In this document: piece after piece, positions 8,860-17,202 of the stretch
How positions within the stretch are numbered: the stretch's first letter is position 1
Layout of the letters: every line of letters starts with the position of its first letter
Source of the DNA: Negativicutes bacterium
GTDB lineage: Bacteria > Bacillota_C > Negativicutes > Sporomusales_B > JARLHX01
Length of the DNA stretch: 64,000 nucleotides
Assembly (NCBI GenBank): GCA_031292035.1
Contig: JARLHX010000208.1
Span: 1 to 64,000, forward strand
Direction of reading: 5' to 3'
Position numbers and translations under genes: made by a program
The notes under the pieces: model-generated
Database searches by the model: none
The model's input: the letters and a program-made list of their open reading frames with translations, nothing else
What the model was told of the DNA's origin: nothing

Positions 8860-9888
8860 TTAGCCAATACTGCCCTTTTTAATAGTGGTCAGCGAATCCT
8901 GGATGGCCTCCAGCGATTCCAAGGCTTTACCAGTTCCCAGTGCCACACAGGATAACGGGTCATCGGCCAGATAGGTGGGGATGCCTGTTTCTTGACTGAT
9001 TAATTTATCCAGACCATGGAGCAACGATCCGCCGCCGGTCATGACGATGCCCCGGTCGACAATATCGGCCGCCAGCTCGGGCGGAGTTTTTTCCAGTACG
9101 GTTTTCACGCACTCTACAATCAGCGAAATGGGCTCAGACAGCGCCTCGCGGGTTTCGGTGGAACCGATCCGCATGGTCTTGGGCAGGCCGGACACCAAGT
9201 CGCGGCCGCGGATTTCCATTGATTCATTGCGCCCGGACGGGAAGGCGGTGCCCACATTGACTTTGATTTCTTCGGCAGTCCGCTCGCCGATCATGATATT
9301 GTATTCTTTTTTGATATAGCGGACCATGGCTTCGTCAAACTTGTCCCCCCCGACCCGCAACGATTCACTCACCACGATGCCGCCCAAACTGAGGACAGCA
9401 ACATCGGTGGTGCCGCCGCCGATGTCGACAACCATCGAACCACAAGGCTCGGAAATGACCAGACCTGCCCCCAGCGCCGCGGCCAGAGGTTCTTCGATCA
9501 GATAGGTTTTTCGGGCTCCGGCCTGCATTGCAGCCTCAAGCACCGCCCGTTTTTCCACCGTGGTAACCCCGGAAGGGATGCAGACCATAATCCGAGGCTT
9601 AAAGAACATGCTGCGGCCGGCCACCTTTTGAATAAAATGGCGGAGCATGCTTTCCGTCGTATCGTAATCAGCGATTACGCCCTCACGCAGCGGACGAATG
9701 GCGACAATATTGCCGGGAGTACGGCCAAGCATCCGGCGCGCTTCCTCCCCGATCGCCAAAATTCGATTGGTATCGCGGTCAATGGCGACCACCGACGGCT
9801 CGCGCAATACGATACCCCTGCCTTTTATATACACCAAAACATTTGCTGTGCCTAAATCAACGCCGATATCCATTGACATTCCAAACAT
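8860..9888 (-). CDS. mbl: MreB/Mbl-type actin-like rod-shape protein
   Basis: About 342 residues of the bacterial actin family: phosphate 1 motif [14 protein letters not shown] at the N-terminus, phosphate 2 block [17 protein letters not shown], and the adenosine motif [15 protein letters not shown]. The amphipathic start MFGMSMDIG is typical. It polymerises under the inner membrane and guides lateral wall synthesis. Position directly downstream of spoIIID identifies it as the Mbl paralogue by Bacillus synteny. The ATG at 9888 has GAGGGGG about 11 bases upstream. Confidence 0.92.
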   Translation of the reverse strand: MFGMSMDIGVDLGTANVLVYIKGRGIVLREPSVVAIDRDTNRILAIGEEARRMLGRTPGNIVAIRPLREGVIADYDTTESMLRHFIQKVAGRSMFFKPRIMVCIPSGVTTVEKRAVLEAAMQAGARKTYLIEEPLAAALGAGLVISEPCGSMVVDIGGGTTDVAVLSLGGIVVSESLRVGGDKFDEAMVRYIKKEYNIMIGERTAEEIKVNVGTAFPSGRNESMEIRGRDLVSGLPKTMRIGSTETREALSEPISLIVECVKTVLEKTPPELAADIVDRGIVMTGGGSLLHGLDKLISQETGIPTYLADDPLSCVALGTGKALESLEAIQDSLTTIKKGSIG

Positions 9889-10014
9889 GCCGTGTCTGTC
9901 CCCCTCAAGTCGATTGTGCTTGTCCATGTTGCAAACAAAAAAAGAAAAACACTACTGGAAAATTTATGACGGCTAGAATGTTTATATTTATTCTACTTTA
10001 TAATGGAAATTCCT

Positions 10015-10281
10015 TTATTTTTCGCCATCTTCTTTACTGTCTTTGTATTTCTTTCTGGTAGCCTCGCCGCCACGAATATGCCGCTCGGCTTTATTAATCT
10101 CCAAAATGCTTCTTACTTTGCTGGCCAACCTTTTATTTATCGTAGGCAACCGTTCAATCATGTCCTTATGTACGGTGCTTTTGCTTACACCAAATACCGC
10201 AGCCGCTTGCCTGACCGTGTGCTTGCTTTCAAGAATATGACTACTGATGTCCAATACCCGCTTACGGATATAGTCTTTCAT
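10015..10281 (-). CDS. spoIIID: Sporulation transcription factor SpoIIID
   Basis: An 88-residue DNA-binding protein: MKDYIRKRVLDISSHILESK, then the helix-turn-helix TVRQAAAVFGVSKSTVHKD and a basic C-terminal helix (NKRLASKVRSILEINKAERHIRGGEATRKKY), the known two-part SpoIIID DNA contact. It switches sigma-E genes on or off in the mother cell during sporulation. The ATG at 10281 lies behind a GGAGGGCGAGGGGG leader and is preferred to the 30-codon longer frame. Direct evidence that the lineage sporulates. Confidence 0.96.
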   Translation of the reverse strand: MKDYIRKRVLDISSHILESKHTVRQAAAVFGVSKSTVHKDMIERLPTINKRLASKVRSILEINKAERHIRGGEATRKKYKDSKEDGEK

Positions 10282-10330
10282 TTCACCGTTTCCCCCTCGC
10301 CCTCCGTTTGCTACCATATATATGCGGACA

Positions 10331-10363
10331 AAAACAAAAAATGCGCGACTTCTCACGCATTTT
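10331..10363 (-). terminator. Terminator behind spoIIQ
   Basis: AAAATGCG pairs with CGCATTTT around an eight-to-eleven base loop and is followed on the minus strand by TTTTTGTTTT. It separates spoIIQ from spoIIID. Confidence 0.75.
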
Positions 10364-10382
10364 AACAGCACCGCGGCTCCTT

Positions 10383-11105
10383 TTATTCGGCCTTGCTTAG
10401 AATGGGGCCCGGATCAATATACTTGTCGCCCTTTTTTATGGCCAGGTGCAAATGATAGGACGATTCACCCTGAGACGAACCGACCAACCCTACTTTTCCT
10501 CCGGCTGCAATCTGCTGTCCTTTTTCTAAGGTTGTCGCAGCCAAGCTCCCGTAATAAGTGACATGGGTTTCGCTTTGGATCACCACCGTCAGACCATAAT
10601 TCCGATCTTCATATACAGCGGTTACCTCGCCGCCATATAGCGCTTTTACCGGCGTGTTAACCGGCGCTCCGATATCTACGCCGGGATGATACCGCCAATC
10701 ATGGAAGACCGGATGTTCCCGCCAGCCAAACCCGAGGGCGATTTCCCCGGCCACCGGCTGCTGCGGCGCGTCGTCACGATAAACCGGAGGTTGCTGCGCG
10801 ATGACTGACTGGGTTTGATCAGAGCGCTTATCTGCTGCCGGCACCGCAACCGCCTTGGCTCCCGGCGAATCTTGCCGCCCACCGGCCGCTGTCAGCGCGG
10901 CGGATTCCGGCTGACCGACTTGGGTGCCGGGGACTTCTCTGGCCGAGTGTTTTACTCCTCCAGCCACTGTCAGCAGGAGGCCTGCCACCACCACGGTCAT
11001 TGCCGTTGCTGCATAAACCGCGAGTGGCACCCGCGAGCGGGATTGCCGCCCAAGTTTTCCGATTTCCTTCAGCCAGAGAAACACTGTCTGTGATCTGTCA
11101 GGCAT
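10383..11105 (-). CDS. spoIIQ: SpoIIQ-like M23 (LytM) peptidase
   Basis: 240 residues with one transmembrane segment (about 27-48), a linker rich in Gln/Ala/Pro, and a C-terminal LytM/M23 domain (about 125-235). The domain keeps both zinc-site parts, GWREHPVFHDWRYHPGVDIG (H-x3-D) and YHLHLA (HxH). Bacillus SpoIIQ has lost part of this site, whereas clostridial SpoIIQ keeps it, so this copy may be enzymatically active. SpoIIQ crosses the forespore membrane and pairs with SpoIIIAH during engulfment. It lies directly downstream of spoIID and has its own terminator. Confidence 0.88.
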   Translation of the reverse strand: MPDRSQTVFLWLKEIGKLGRQSRSRVPLAVYAATAMTVVVAGLLLTVAGGVKHSAREVPGTQVGQPESAALTAAGGRQDSPGAKAVAVPAADKRSDQTQSVIAQQPPVYRDDAPQQPVAGEIALGFGWREHPVFHDWRYHPGVDIGAPVNTPVKALYGGEVTAVYEDRNYGLTVVIQSETHVTYYGSLAATTLEKGQQIAAGGKVGLVGSSQGESSYHLHLAIKKGDKYIDPGPILSKAE

Positions 11106-11145
11106 ACCATCACCCCCACGACCAGTATGCCCTGTTCAGATCGAT

Positions 11146-12138
11146 TTAAGACCCGAAAATGTTTTTGATTGCCACTCCGGTATAGTAGTAGGTCAATATC
11201 TGGCGGAAATCCTGCCCCTCCTTCGCCATTCCGTTAGCGCCATACTGGCATAATCCCACACCATGCCCATATCCGATCGTCTTGAAAACAATCTTGTCGC
11301 CCCGGATATCCATGCTGAAATTGGTGGACCTGAGGTCAAGCTTTTGTCTAAGACTTTGCCCAGACAATGTCTGGCTGCCCAGGCGGATTTTATCCACCCG
11401 GCCTGACTCAGTCCGGTCGATGATTTGTGCTATCGAGCTATTTCCGGTCTGTGCGGCCGCGATCACACCGGCGTCAGGTCCCAGTCGCTGCTCCAGTTCG
11501 GTCAGCGTATATTCCTTATTGTCGCTGTAACGCGGCGATTTTTTATCCCAGGTGCAGGTAACACTTTTTAGATAGGGATAGTCAAACCCCCATACCTCCT
11601 TGGCGCTGGCGGTTCGGTCACCACTGGTGGAGTGAAACACAGCGTTGATCATCTCGCCATTATAGATCACAACCAGACCCCGGGTTTCGTCCACCGCCCG
11701 GCTCACTTTGTTCCAGTAACGGTCGTAGTTTAGTGTTCCCCACCGATTCCGAAGCTGGGTGCTGCTGACCCACGCCTGCCCCTGGTGCGGGTCGGTGGAT
11801 ACATCGGCATTGGGCTGATCAGCCAGGCCGCTGCCGCCAAACAGCGTCATATTTTTTGCAGCATAGGTTCGGGCGGCCACCGCCTGCGACTTGAGGGCCT
11901 CCAGTTCAAATTCGGCCGGCATCTCTGCTGCTACCACCCCCTTCACATAGTCTTCCAGGCTCATTTCCACAATTCTGCTCTCTTCAGCGATATATACCCG
12001 GACGGTGATATCCTCACCGCGAAAGAGCTGCGTCGGCCGCGTTCCCGCCGGTCCACCCAAGCTGTATACCGCTACAGTGGGAAGGATAATAACCGCCACA
12101 ACCACAAAAATAACCGTAAAGGCCACCGCTTTTTTCAC
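11146..12138 (-). CDS. spoIID: Stage II sporulation protein D, lytic transglycosylase
   Basis: About 330 residues: a transmembrane anchor (about 5-24), then the SpoIID domain with MSLEDYVKGVVAAEMPAEF, LKSQAVAARTYA, FHSTSGDRTASAKEVWG and a closing GYGHGVGLCQYGANGMAKEG. The Glu in AAEMP is the family's catalytic glutamate. It degrades septal and forespore peptidoglycan with SpoIIP and SpoIIM during engulfment. The GTG at 12138 lies seven bases after GGGAGGG; the ATG six codons upstream overlaps that site and is less likely. Confidence 0.94.
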   Translation of the reverse strand: MKKAVAFTVIFVVVAVIILPTVAVYSLGGPAGTRPTQLFRGEDITVRVYIAEESRIVEMSLEDYVKGVVAAEMPAEFELEALKSQAVAARTYAAKNMTLFGGSGLADQPNADVSTDPHQGQAWVSSTQLRNRWGTLNYDRYWNKVSRAVDETRGLVVIYNGEMINAVFHSTSGDRTASAKEVWGFDYPYLKSVTCTWDKKSPRYSDNKEYTLTELEQRLGPDAGVIAAAQTGNSSIAQIIDRTESGRVDKIRLGSQTLSGQSLRQKLDLRSTNFSMDIRGDKIVFKTIGYGHGVGLCQYGANGMAKEGQDFRQILTYYYTGVAIKNIFGS

Positions 12139-12236
12139 TACCTGTCCCTCCCGCATGCCTGTCTTTCGCTAACAGGATATGCCGGATTGCGCTCAAGTAT
12201 GACAGGCGTTGGCCAAGAATAGAACCTGAAGAAGAA

Positions 12237-12260
12237 GGCAGACGGCCGAAGACGTCTGCC
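12237..12260 (-). terminator. Inverted repeat behind the radical SAM gene
   Basis: GGCAGACG pairs exactly with CGTCTGCC around an eight-base loop, ten bases past the stop at 12270. No strong T-run follows on the minus strand, so termination may be weak or factor-assisted. Confidence 0.5.
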
Positions 12261-12269
12261 CTAAAATAC

Positions 12270-14069
12270 TTAGTTTATACCGGTGGCAGCAAAGCGGTCG
12301 TCGCTGTTATTTGCCAATCGCTGGCGTCGCCGCTTGGCAGCCTTGACGTTGGCTGCCGCCAGTCGCCGGCTGGCGGCGTTAATGGCGGCTGCGATCCGGC
12401 GGGTATGGCCGGTGCTGCCGCTGATAATGTCGAGGAGCGTTTGCTGTTTGAATTGCATCATATCCAGTCGGGAGACAAGTCCGATGGCTTCGGTCATCAT
12501 CAGATACTCGTCCGAAATATCGGTCGGGATGCCGATGCTGGCAGCGTAAGCCCTCAGCCTGCCGGTCTCTTTGAGAAGGGCCTTGCCATCCCTGCCCTGG
12601 AGGGTGAACCCCAACTCGGGCCAAAGCTCGGCCGGTTTATAGATGGAGTATTCATACTGCATCATGCCCCTGGCGAAAGACTGAGGCCCGTCGGTAAACT
12701 GAAAACCGAATCTTTCTGCCTCGTCAAACCACTGTGTTCCCGGAAAAGGTCCGGGCGGATTAACGATAACAGTATCAGGCAACGTCTCATCGATAAGTTC
12801 CACGTTAGCGTGATAAACCTCATCCAGTGTGACATCCGGCGGCAATGGGCAGGGATAGATCAGCGCCAGCCCTACGCGGCAGACTTGTCCGACGGCGTCG
12901 GATGCCAGGCGGATGGTGGCGATGGTATCAACAATATCTTTTCGCGCCACGCCTTTGTTCATAATATCCCTATTGACAACATCGTGCCCTGTCTCGCCGC
13001 CCATGAATACCGCCCTGAGCCCTGCCCTGATCATAGTTTGGTAGGCTTCCATGGTCTCTGCCGTCGGTTTGGCGGCACGAACGAACATCGAAAAGCGGAT
13101 ATTAACCCCCCTCGCCAAGATAGCCTCCGCTATTTTCCGGCCGTGCTCAATGGACGTTTCGGAGCTGCTAAAACGGAAGAAGGCGATCCCCTGCGCGAGC
13201 ATGGCCTCAATTTCAGCGATGATATCTCCAACCGGGCGAGGAGTGGCGATAACGCGGCAGCGGGAATGAGAGCAAAAATTACAGCGGTTCCAACTGCAGC
13301 CGATGCCATCGACAATGGTATGAAAAAGAATTTTGTCGGTAATATCTTCAGCCCTGTAGACTGGAATGGTCTGCTCGTCCAACTGCCTAATAACGCTGCT
13401 TCGATCGCCGTTAAAGCTGCTGGACTTGATGAGCAGATCACCATGAACCGCGCGGACCTGATCGAAAAATTCCTGTCGGGAGGCAGATTGCCGGTACAAG
13501 ACAATGAGATTTTCCAAAATTTCTTCTCCCGGTCCCATAATGGCCAAATCAAAGTCAGTCTCACTGAGCACGAAGTCGCCATATACTTTGACCTGCGGAC
13601 CGCCGGCAATAATAATGGTGTCCGGGTATTCCTTCCTGGCCTCGGCCGCCAACTCGCGGCCCCAGATGTAGGCGTCGCCGTACCAAAGCTTGATGCCGAG
13701 AAAAGGAATGCATCGTGTTTTAAGGTCCTGGATCATGTAGCGAATGCGCCGCTGCATGTGCTGGCGGCGTCGATACAGCGCGAAGGCATGAAGCGGCCAG
13801 GCAGCCAGGAATAATATTCCTGATAGTGTTTTTTGCCGGGAAAATTCAATCTGCCACCTAGTGATGCCTTGCAACAACTGTTGCCCCCAGCGAGGGATAC
13901 CCTCCTCCAGGAAGTCCATTCTCAAATCATCCACGATCTCGGCTCTGATATTTTTTGTTTCCAGATAGGTTCGGAGTATGGCCAGACTGTTTTCCAGGGC
14001 AGTGTCAGAAATGCTCCGGGGCCTGGGCGCATACGTGTTAACCAGCAATATTTCCGGTTTTGTTCGCAT
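12270..14069 (-). CDS. B12-binding-type radical SAM protein with atypical cluster spacing
   Basis: 599 residues. The N-terminal third (1-220) resembles a cobalamin-binding Rossmann domain (EILLVNTYAPRP at the start, TIIIAGGPQVKVYGDFVL and DLAIMGPGEE at its end), but no DxHxxG cobalamin-ligand motif is evident. The radical SAM domain follows, with the cluster motif at GIGCSWNRCNFCSHSRC. The spacing is C-x4-C-x2-C instead of C-x3-C-x2-C. Further C-terminal is a helical part with a basic Arg/Lys tail (KRRRQR). It starts immediately after the GNAT-cNBD gene, so they form a two-gene unit. The substrate is unknown. Members of the broad family methylate or rearrange unactivated carbons. Confidence 0.8.
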   Translation of the reverse strand: MRTKPEILLVNTYAPRPRSISDTALENSLAILRTYLETKNIRAEIVDDLRMDFLEEGIPRWGQQLLQGITRWQIEFSRQKTLSGILFLAAWPLHAFALYRRRQHMQRRIRYMIQDLKTRCIPFLGIKLWYGDAYIWGRELAAEARKEYPDTIIIAGGPQVKVYGDFVLSETDFDLAIMGPGEEILENLIVLYRQSASRQEFFDQVRAVHGDLLIKSSSFNGDRSSVIRQLDEQTIPVYRAEDITDKILFHTIVDGIGCSWNRCNFCSHSRCRVIATPRPVGDIIAEIEAMLAQGIAFFRFSSSETSIEHGRKIAEAILARGVNIRFSMFVRAAKPTAETMEAYQTMIRAGLRAVFMGGETGHDVVNRDIMNKGVARKDIVDTIATIRLASDAVGQVCRVGLALIYPCPLPPDVTLDEVYHANVELIDETLPDTVIVNPPGPFPGTQWFDEAERFGFQFTDGPQSFARGMMQYEYSIYKPAELWPELGFTLQGRDGKALLKETGRLRAYAASIGIPTDISDEYLMMTEAIGLVSRLDMMQFKQQTLLDIISGSTGHTRRIAAAINAASRRLAAANVKAAKRRRQRLANNSDDRFAATGIN

Positions 14070-15197
14070 TTATCGTCCCTCCTTTTGCTCACTGACAAGA
14101 TCAAGCTTTTCCGCCAGACCAGGCCGAGTGCGCAGCAACTTTTCGAAGGGGAATCGGGATACCGCCAGAATTTCGCAATCGCGGACGGCTCGGATGTCAA
14201 ACTGGTGATGGGTCTGACCTAGCAGCCCCACCCCTCCCACAACATCGCCAGGTCTGGCCAGCCAAGAGCATCCCTCTCCGTCGGTGACGCTCATTTCGCC
14301 GGTGATGAGGATATTTAGTTCATTGCAGACATCGCCTTGTCTGATAAATACTTGCCCCTGCCTGCATTCAAATGGAGTCGCGATCTGAAGGAGTCCGCGT
14401 GCCTCCTCGCGGCTGAGTTTTCCCAGTACCAGCATGGCGACAAGAGGATCGCCAAGATGGCTGGCAACATAGTCCCAGCGTTCCTGCTGGCTGGTCAACA
14501 AGCTTACAGGGTACTTTGTTGAATCATAGATATTAGCCAAGAGCCATTGCCTCGCCGCCGGTGAATTGGGCAATTTGCGGGCAGTACGCAAAAAAGGGGA
14601 ACGTACGGCAGTCAGGTGTTCGACGTCCTCGGGCAAAAGCAGAATCGGAATGACAAAACCGTAGCCAGGGTCTTGGAACCCTTCTGTGTACCGGCGATAG
14701 CCCAGCTGTTCATACATCGGAATCAGGTATGGGCTGCAGCCCCCGAAGCTGAACTGAGACTGGTGCTCCCGCACCATTTCGTAGCATTTGGCCATAAGAC
14801 GAAAGGCCACCGGCGTCTTTCGATATTGGGTGTCAACAATTAATTTTGTGACTAGACTGATCTTTTGGTTGTGGGGAAGAAAATCACGAAACTTTTTCAT
14901 TTGCAACGCTTGCACCAATTCGTCAGGAAAGTCGTTTGTACTCCCGATAGTCACTCTGGCGGCGCCGACGATCTGGCCGTGGCATTCGGCATAAATTTGT
15001 TGGCTCCAGGAGTCGAGCTGGTCAGTAATGCGCTTTCTTGAATGGTCAGCACTCGAAATGCTGCGGCTCAGTTCCCCCACATGGACCTGATACCTGAAAC
15101 GATAGATGGCCTGCTTTTCCTTGCCAGTTCTTGCATTGACGATGGCAATGGATTCCCACTCAGAATGGTTTTGGTTTTTCAGGGTTGAATTTAACAT
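14070..15197 (-). CDS. GNAT/autoinducer-synthase-like domain fused to a cyclic-nucleotide-binding-like domain
   Basis: 375 residues. Residues 15-190 resemble the GNAT-type N-acyl amino acid or acyl-homoserine-lactone synthase fold: IYRFRYQVHVGEL at the N-terminus, GQIVGAARVTIG as the central strand, and KLIVDTQYRKTPVAFRLMAKCYEM as the acyl-carrier binding region. Residues 250-370 are a cAMP/CRP-type beta-roll (FECRQGQVFIRQGDVCNELNILITGEMSV, RPGDVVGGVGLLG). The usual Glu/Arg phosphate-binding pair is not evident, so the ligand is uncertain. The ATG at 15197 follows AAGGAG by eight bases. It is joined end to end with the radical SAM gene. No HTH is seen. Confidence 0.72.
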   Translation of the reverse strand: MLNSTLKNQNHSEWESIAIVNARTGKEKQAIYRFRYQVHVGELSRSISSADHSRKRITDQLDSWSQQIYAECHGQIVGAARVTIGSTNDFPDELVQALQMKKFRDFLPHNQKISLVTKLIVDTQYRKTPVAFRLMAKCYEMVREHQSQFSFGGCSPYLIPMYEQLGYRRYTEGFQDPGYGFVIPILLLPEDVEHLTAVRSPFLRTARKLPNSPAARQWLLANIYDSTKYPVSLLTSQQERWDYVASHLGDPLVAMLVLGKLSREEARGLLQIATPFECRQGQVFIRQGDVCNELNILITGEMSVTDGEGCSWLARPGDVVGGVGLLGQTHHQFDIRAVRDCEILAVSRFPFEKLLRTRPGLAEKLDLVSEQKEGR

Positions 15198-15310
15198 TCT
15201 TATCACTCCTTTTTTTGTTATCGACTTGAGCCAGGATACGAGCAGGCTACAAAATGCATCGACTTCACCTCCTTACTCCCTAACTCCGCATAGAATGGAG
15301 TCAGCGGAAA

Positions 15311-15338
15311 AACAAAAAAGGCCTCTTCGGCCTTTTTG
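15311..15338 (-). terminator. Terminator behind the PAS histidine kinase
   Basis: Short GGCC/GGCC stem with a five-base loop flanked by AAAAA and, on the minus strand, TTTTTTGTTTTT. It lies 11 bases past the kinase stop codon. Confidence 0.8.
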
Positions 15339-15348
15339 TACGCGGGGA

Positions 15349-17010
15349 CTAGCAATTCCGAAACTTGACATAGATTGTCGTTCCGGCCGGTCCTGTATCG
15401 ATATCCAATTTAGCGTTGTGTCGATTGGCAATGCGAAAGCAAATGGCCATGCCGAGCCCTGTACCGTTTTCCTTAGTGGTCAAAAAAGGTTTTCCCAGGT
15501 TGTGCAGAACTTCGTGTGGAATACCTTTTCCCTGGTCTTTTACACTCAAGATTGTCTCGGCGTCTGTCGCACTGGTCTTGATCTCCAGAAGCCCTCCATT
15601 CGGCATGGCTTCAATAGCATTGCGGGTGAGATTGAGCACCAATTGTTTGATTTCTTTGTCATCAAGATAAAGTTCGGGTATTTCTGCCAACGAAAGGCTA
15701 ACTTCGATTTTTGATGCAACAGCGTCGGATTGCAATAATGGATAAATTGCTTGAATAATATTGTTGAGATTGCATTTTTTCATGTCCACGACTTTATCTT
15801 TACTAAGTGCAAGATATTCAGTAATGATATGGTTGGTCCGGTCAAGTTCCTCAAGCAGCAATCCCAGCTGTCCCCGATAGTGACGAAACTCGTCTTTATT
15901 TCCTAGCAGTTGAAGGTATCCGCGAATCGTTGTAAGGGGGTTGCGGACTTCATGCGCCAGGTTGGCTGCCATCTGTCCCACAATATTGAGCCTATCGAAC
16001 CGCGCTACTTCCTGTTCCAGCACCACCCGCTTGGTGACATCACGAACGATTCCTTCCACCGCGATCGGTCTTCCTTCTGCATCGGTGACTACCGAATACT
16101 TCTGCTCGGTCCATACTGCATCACCACTTTTATTTATCAATCGCATAGTGGCAATCCCGTCGAACAACAAAGAGCCTTTTAGCAGTTCCAGGAACTTGGG
16201 GCGGTCATCTGGATGAATTATGCGTATAACCTGACGAATTGTCGTGAAATTATCTGGTTTATGTCCGGTAAGTCGTGTCACTGCCGGGCTGATATATTCA
16301 AATCTCGCTGGATTAAACCGGTAACGATAAATGACATCTGTGGCATTTTCGGTTAGCAACCGATAATATTTTTCTTGTTCAACAAGTTCGTTGCGAACTT
16401 TTTCAAAGAAAACAAAGATGATTCCTAAGGCGGCAACGAACTTGAGTATTCCATCAATCAAAAAACCCCAGGGAGCGAACCACTCTACAGGAAAGAGAAA
16501 GGGCATATCAAACAGATGTATCCCAAGAAGAATAAACACCAGTCCAGTAATCGACTTACCCAAGCCACGGACATCAATCTTGCAGAAGATCAGCCCGGTC
16601 GCAATATAAGCCCACCCCATAAACAGGATGCCTGGAGCCCCATATATCGGAAAGGGGAGGTCTAGCAGGTCCCCGACGCTGAAGAATAGCAGGCATATAA
16701 ATGCAGCAGCCAGCCAAAGACGAGAGAGTCGCCGCCCGACAAATTCCAAAGTCCCGCCAATCATGAACAGACAATAAGAAACAGATAAAAAGCCATACAA
16801 TGCTACCATTGTGGGTTGCGCGGTATGCATGACAAAGGCTTTGTCCAAAAAATTTTGCCGGAGTGCAAGTAGCCCCCAAGCAGTGACCCATTTTGCGAGA
16901 TATGTGTGGCGATATTGTATAAACAGATAAGTATAAGCGAGCAGCATTAAAAAGGTGGAAATAATATTTATCGTTATTGCAGTATCAAACGACATTGCAA
17001 AGCCACCCAT
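15349..17010 (-). CDS. Membrane-bound PAS sensor histidine kinase
   Basis: About 553 residues. The first 210 hold six or seven hydrophobic segments. A PAS domain follows (about 210-330: YRYRFNPARFEYISPAVTRLTG), then HisKA with the phospho-accepting His in NLAHEVRNPLTTIRGYL and a HATPase domain with N box NLTRNAIEAM, G1 VKDQGKGI and G2 GTGLGMAI. There is no receiver domain and no partner regulator nearby. Orphan kinases of this shape commonly feed the Spo0 phosphorelay in sporulating Firmicutes, so a sporulation input role is plausible but inferred. The start is uncertain: the ATG at 17010 has a GGTGGGG site, and ATGs exist at 16995 and 17034. Confidence 0.88.
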   Translation of the reverse strand: MGGFAMSFDTAITINIISTFLMLLAYTYLFIQYRHTYLAKWVTAWGLLALRQNFLDKAFVMHTAQPTMVALYGFLSVSYCLFMIGGTLEFVGRRLSRLWLAAAFICLLFFSVGDLLDLPFPIYGAPGILFMGWAYIATGLIFCKIDVRGLGKSITGLVFILLGIHLFDMPFLFPVEWFAPWGFLIDGILKFVAALGIIFVFFEKVRNELVEQEKYYRLLTENATDVIYRYRFNPARFEYISPAVTRLTGHKPDNFTTIRQVIRIIHPDDRPKFLELLKGSLLFDGIATMRLINKSGDAVWTEQKYSVVTDAEGRPIAVEGIVRDVTKRVVLEQEVARFDRLNIVGQMAANLAHEVRNPLTTIRGYLQLLGNKDEFRHYRGQLGLLLEELDRTNHIITEYLALSKDKVVDMKKCNLNNIIQAIYPLLQSDAVASKIEVSLSLAEIPELYLDDKEIKQLVLNLTRNAIEAMPNGGLLEIKTSATDAETILSVKDQGKGIPHEVLHNLGKPFLTTKENGTGLGMAICFRIANRHNAKLDIDTGPAGTTIYVKFRNC

Positions 17011-17149
17011 AAAGACCCCACCCACTGCCCACATTATATTGCTATATTTTACATTTTAGCCGAAAATCCTCCATTTTTGCCATATGTTTGGAATATTTCT
17101 TGCTAGAATTATGTAATAAGCGAGGCGACATCGGCCATAAAATAGTTAA

Positions 17150-17173
17150 GGGGCAACCACGAATGGTTGCCCC
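17150..17173 (-). terminator. Terminator-like hairpin behind murA
   Basis: Perfect 10-bp stem GGGGCAACCA/TGGTTGCCCC with a four-base loop, 30 bases past the murA stop. The downstream minus strand is T-rich but interrupted. Confidence 0.65.
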
Positions 17174-17202
17174 TACCTGTTAAACATATAAGTGCTTGTC
17201 TG

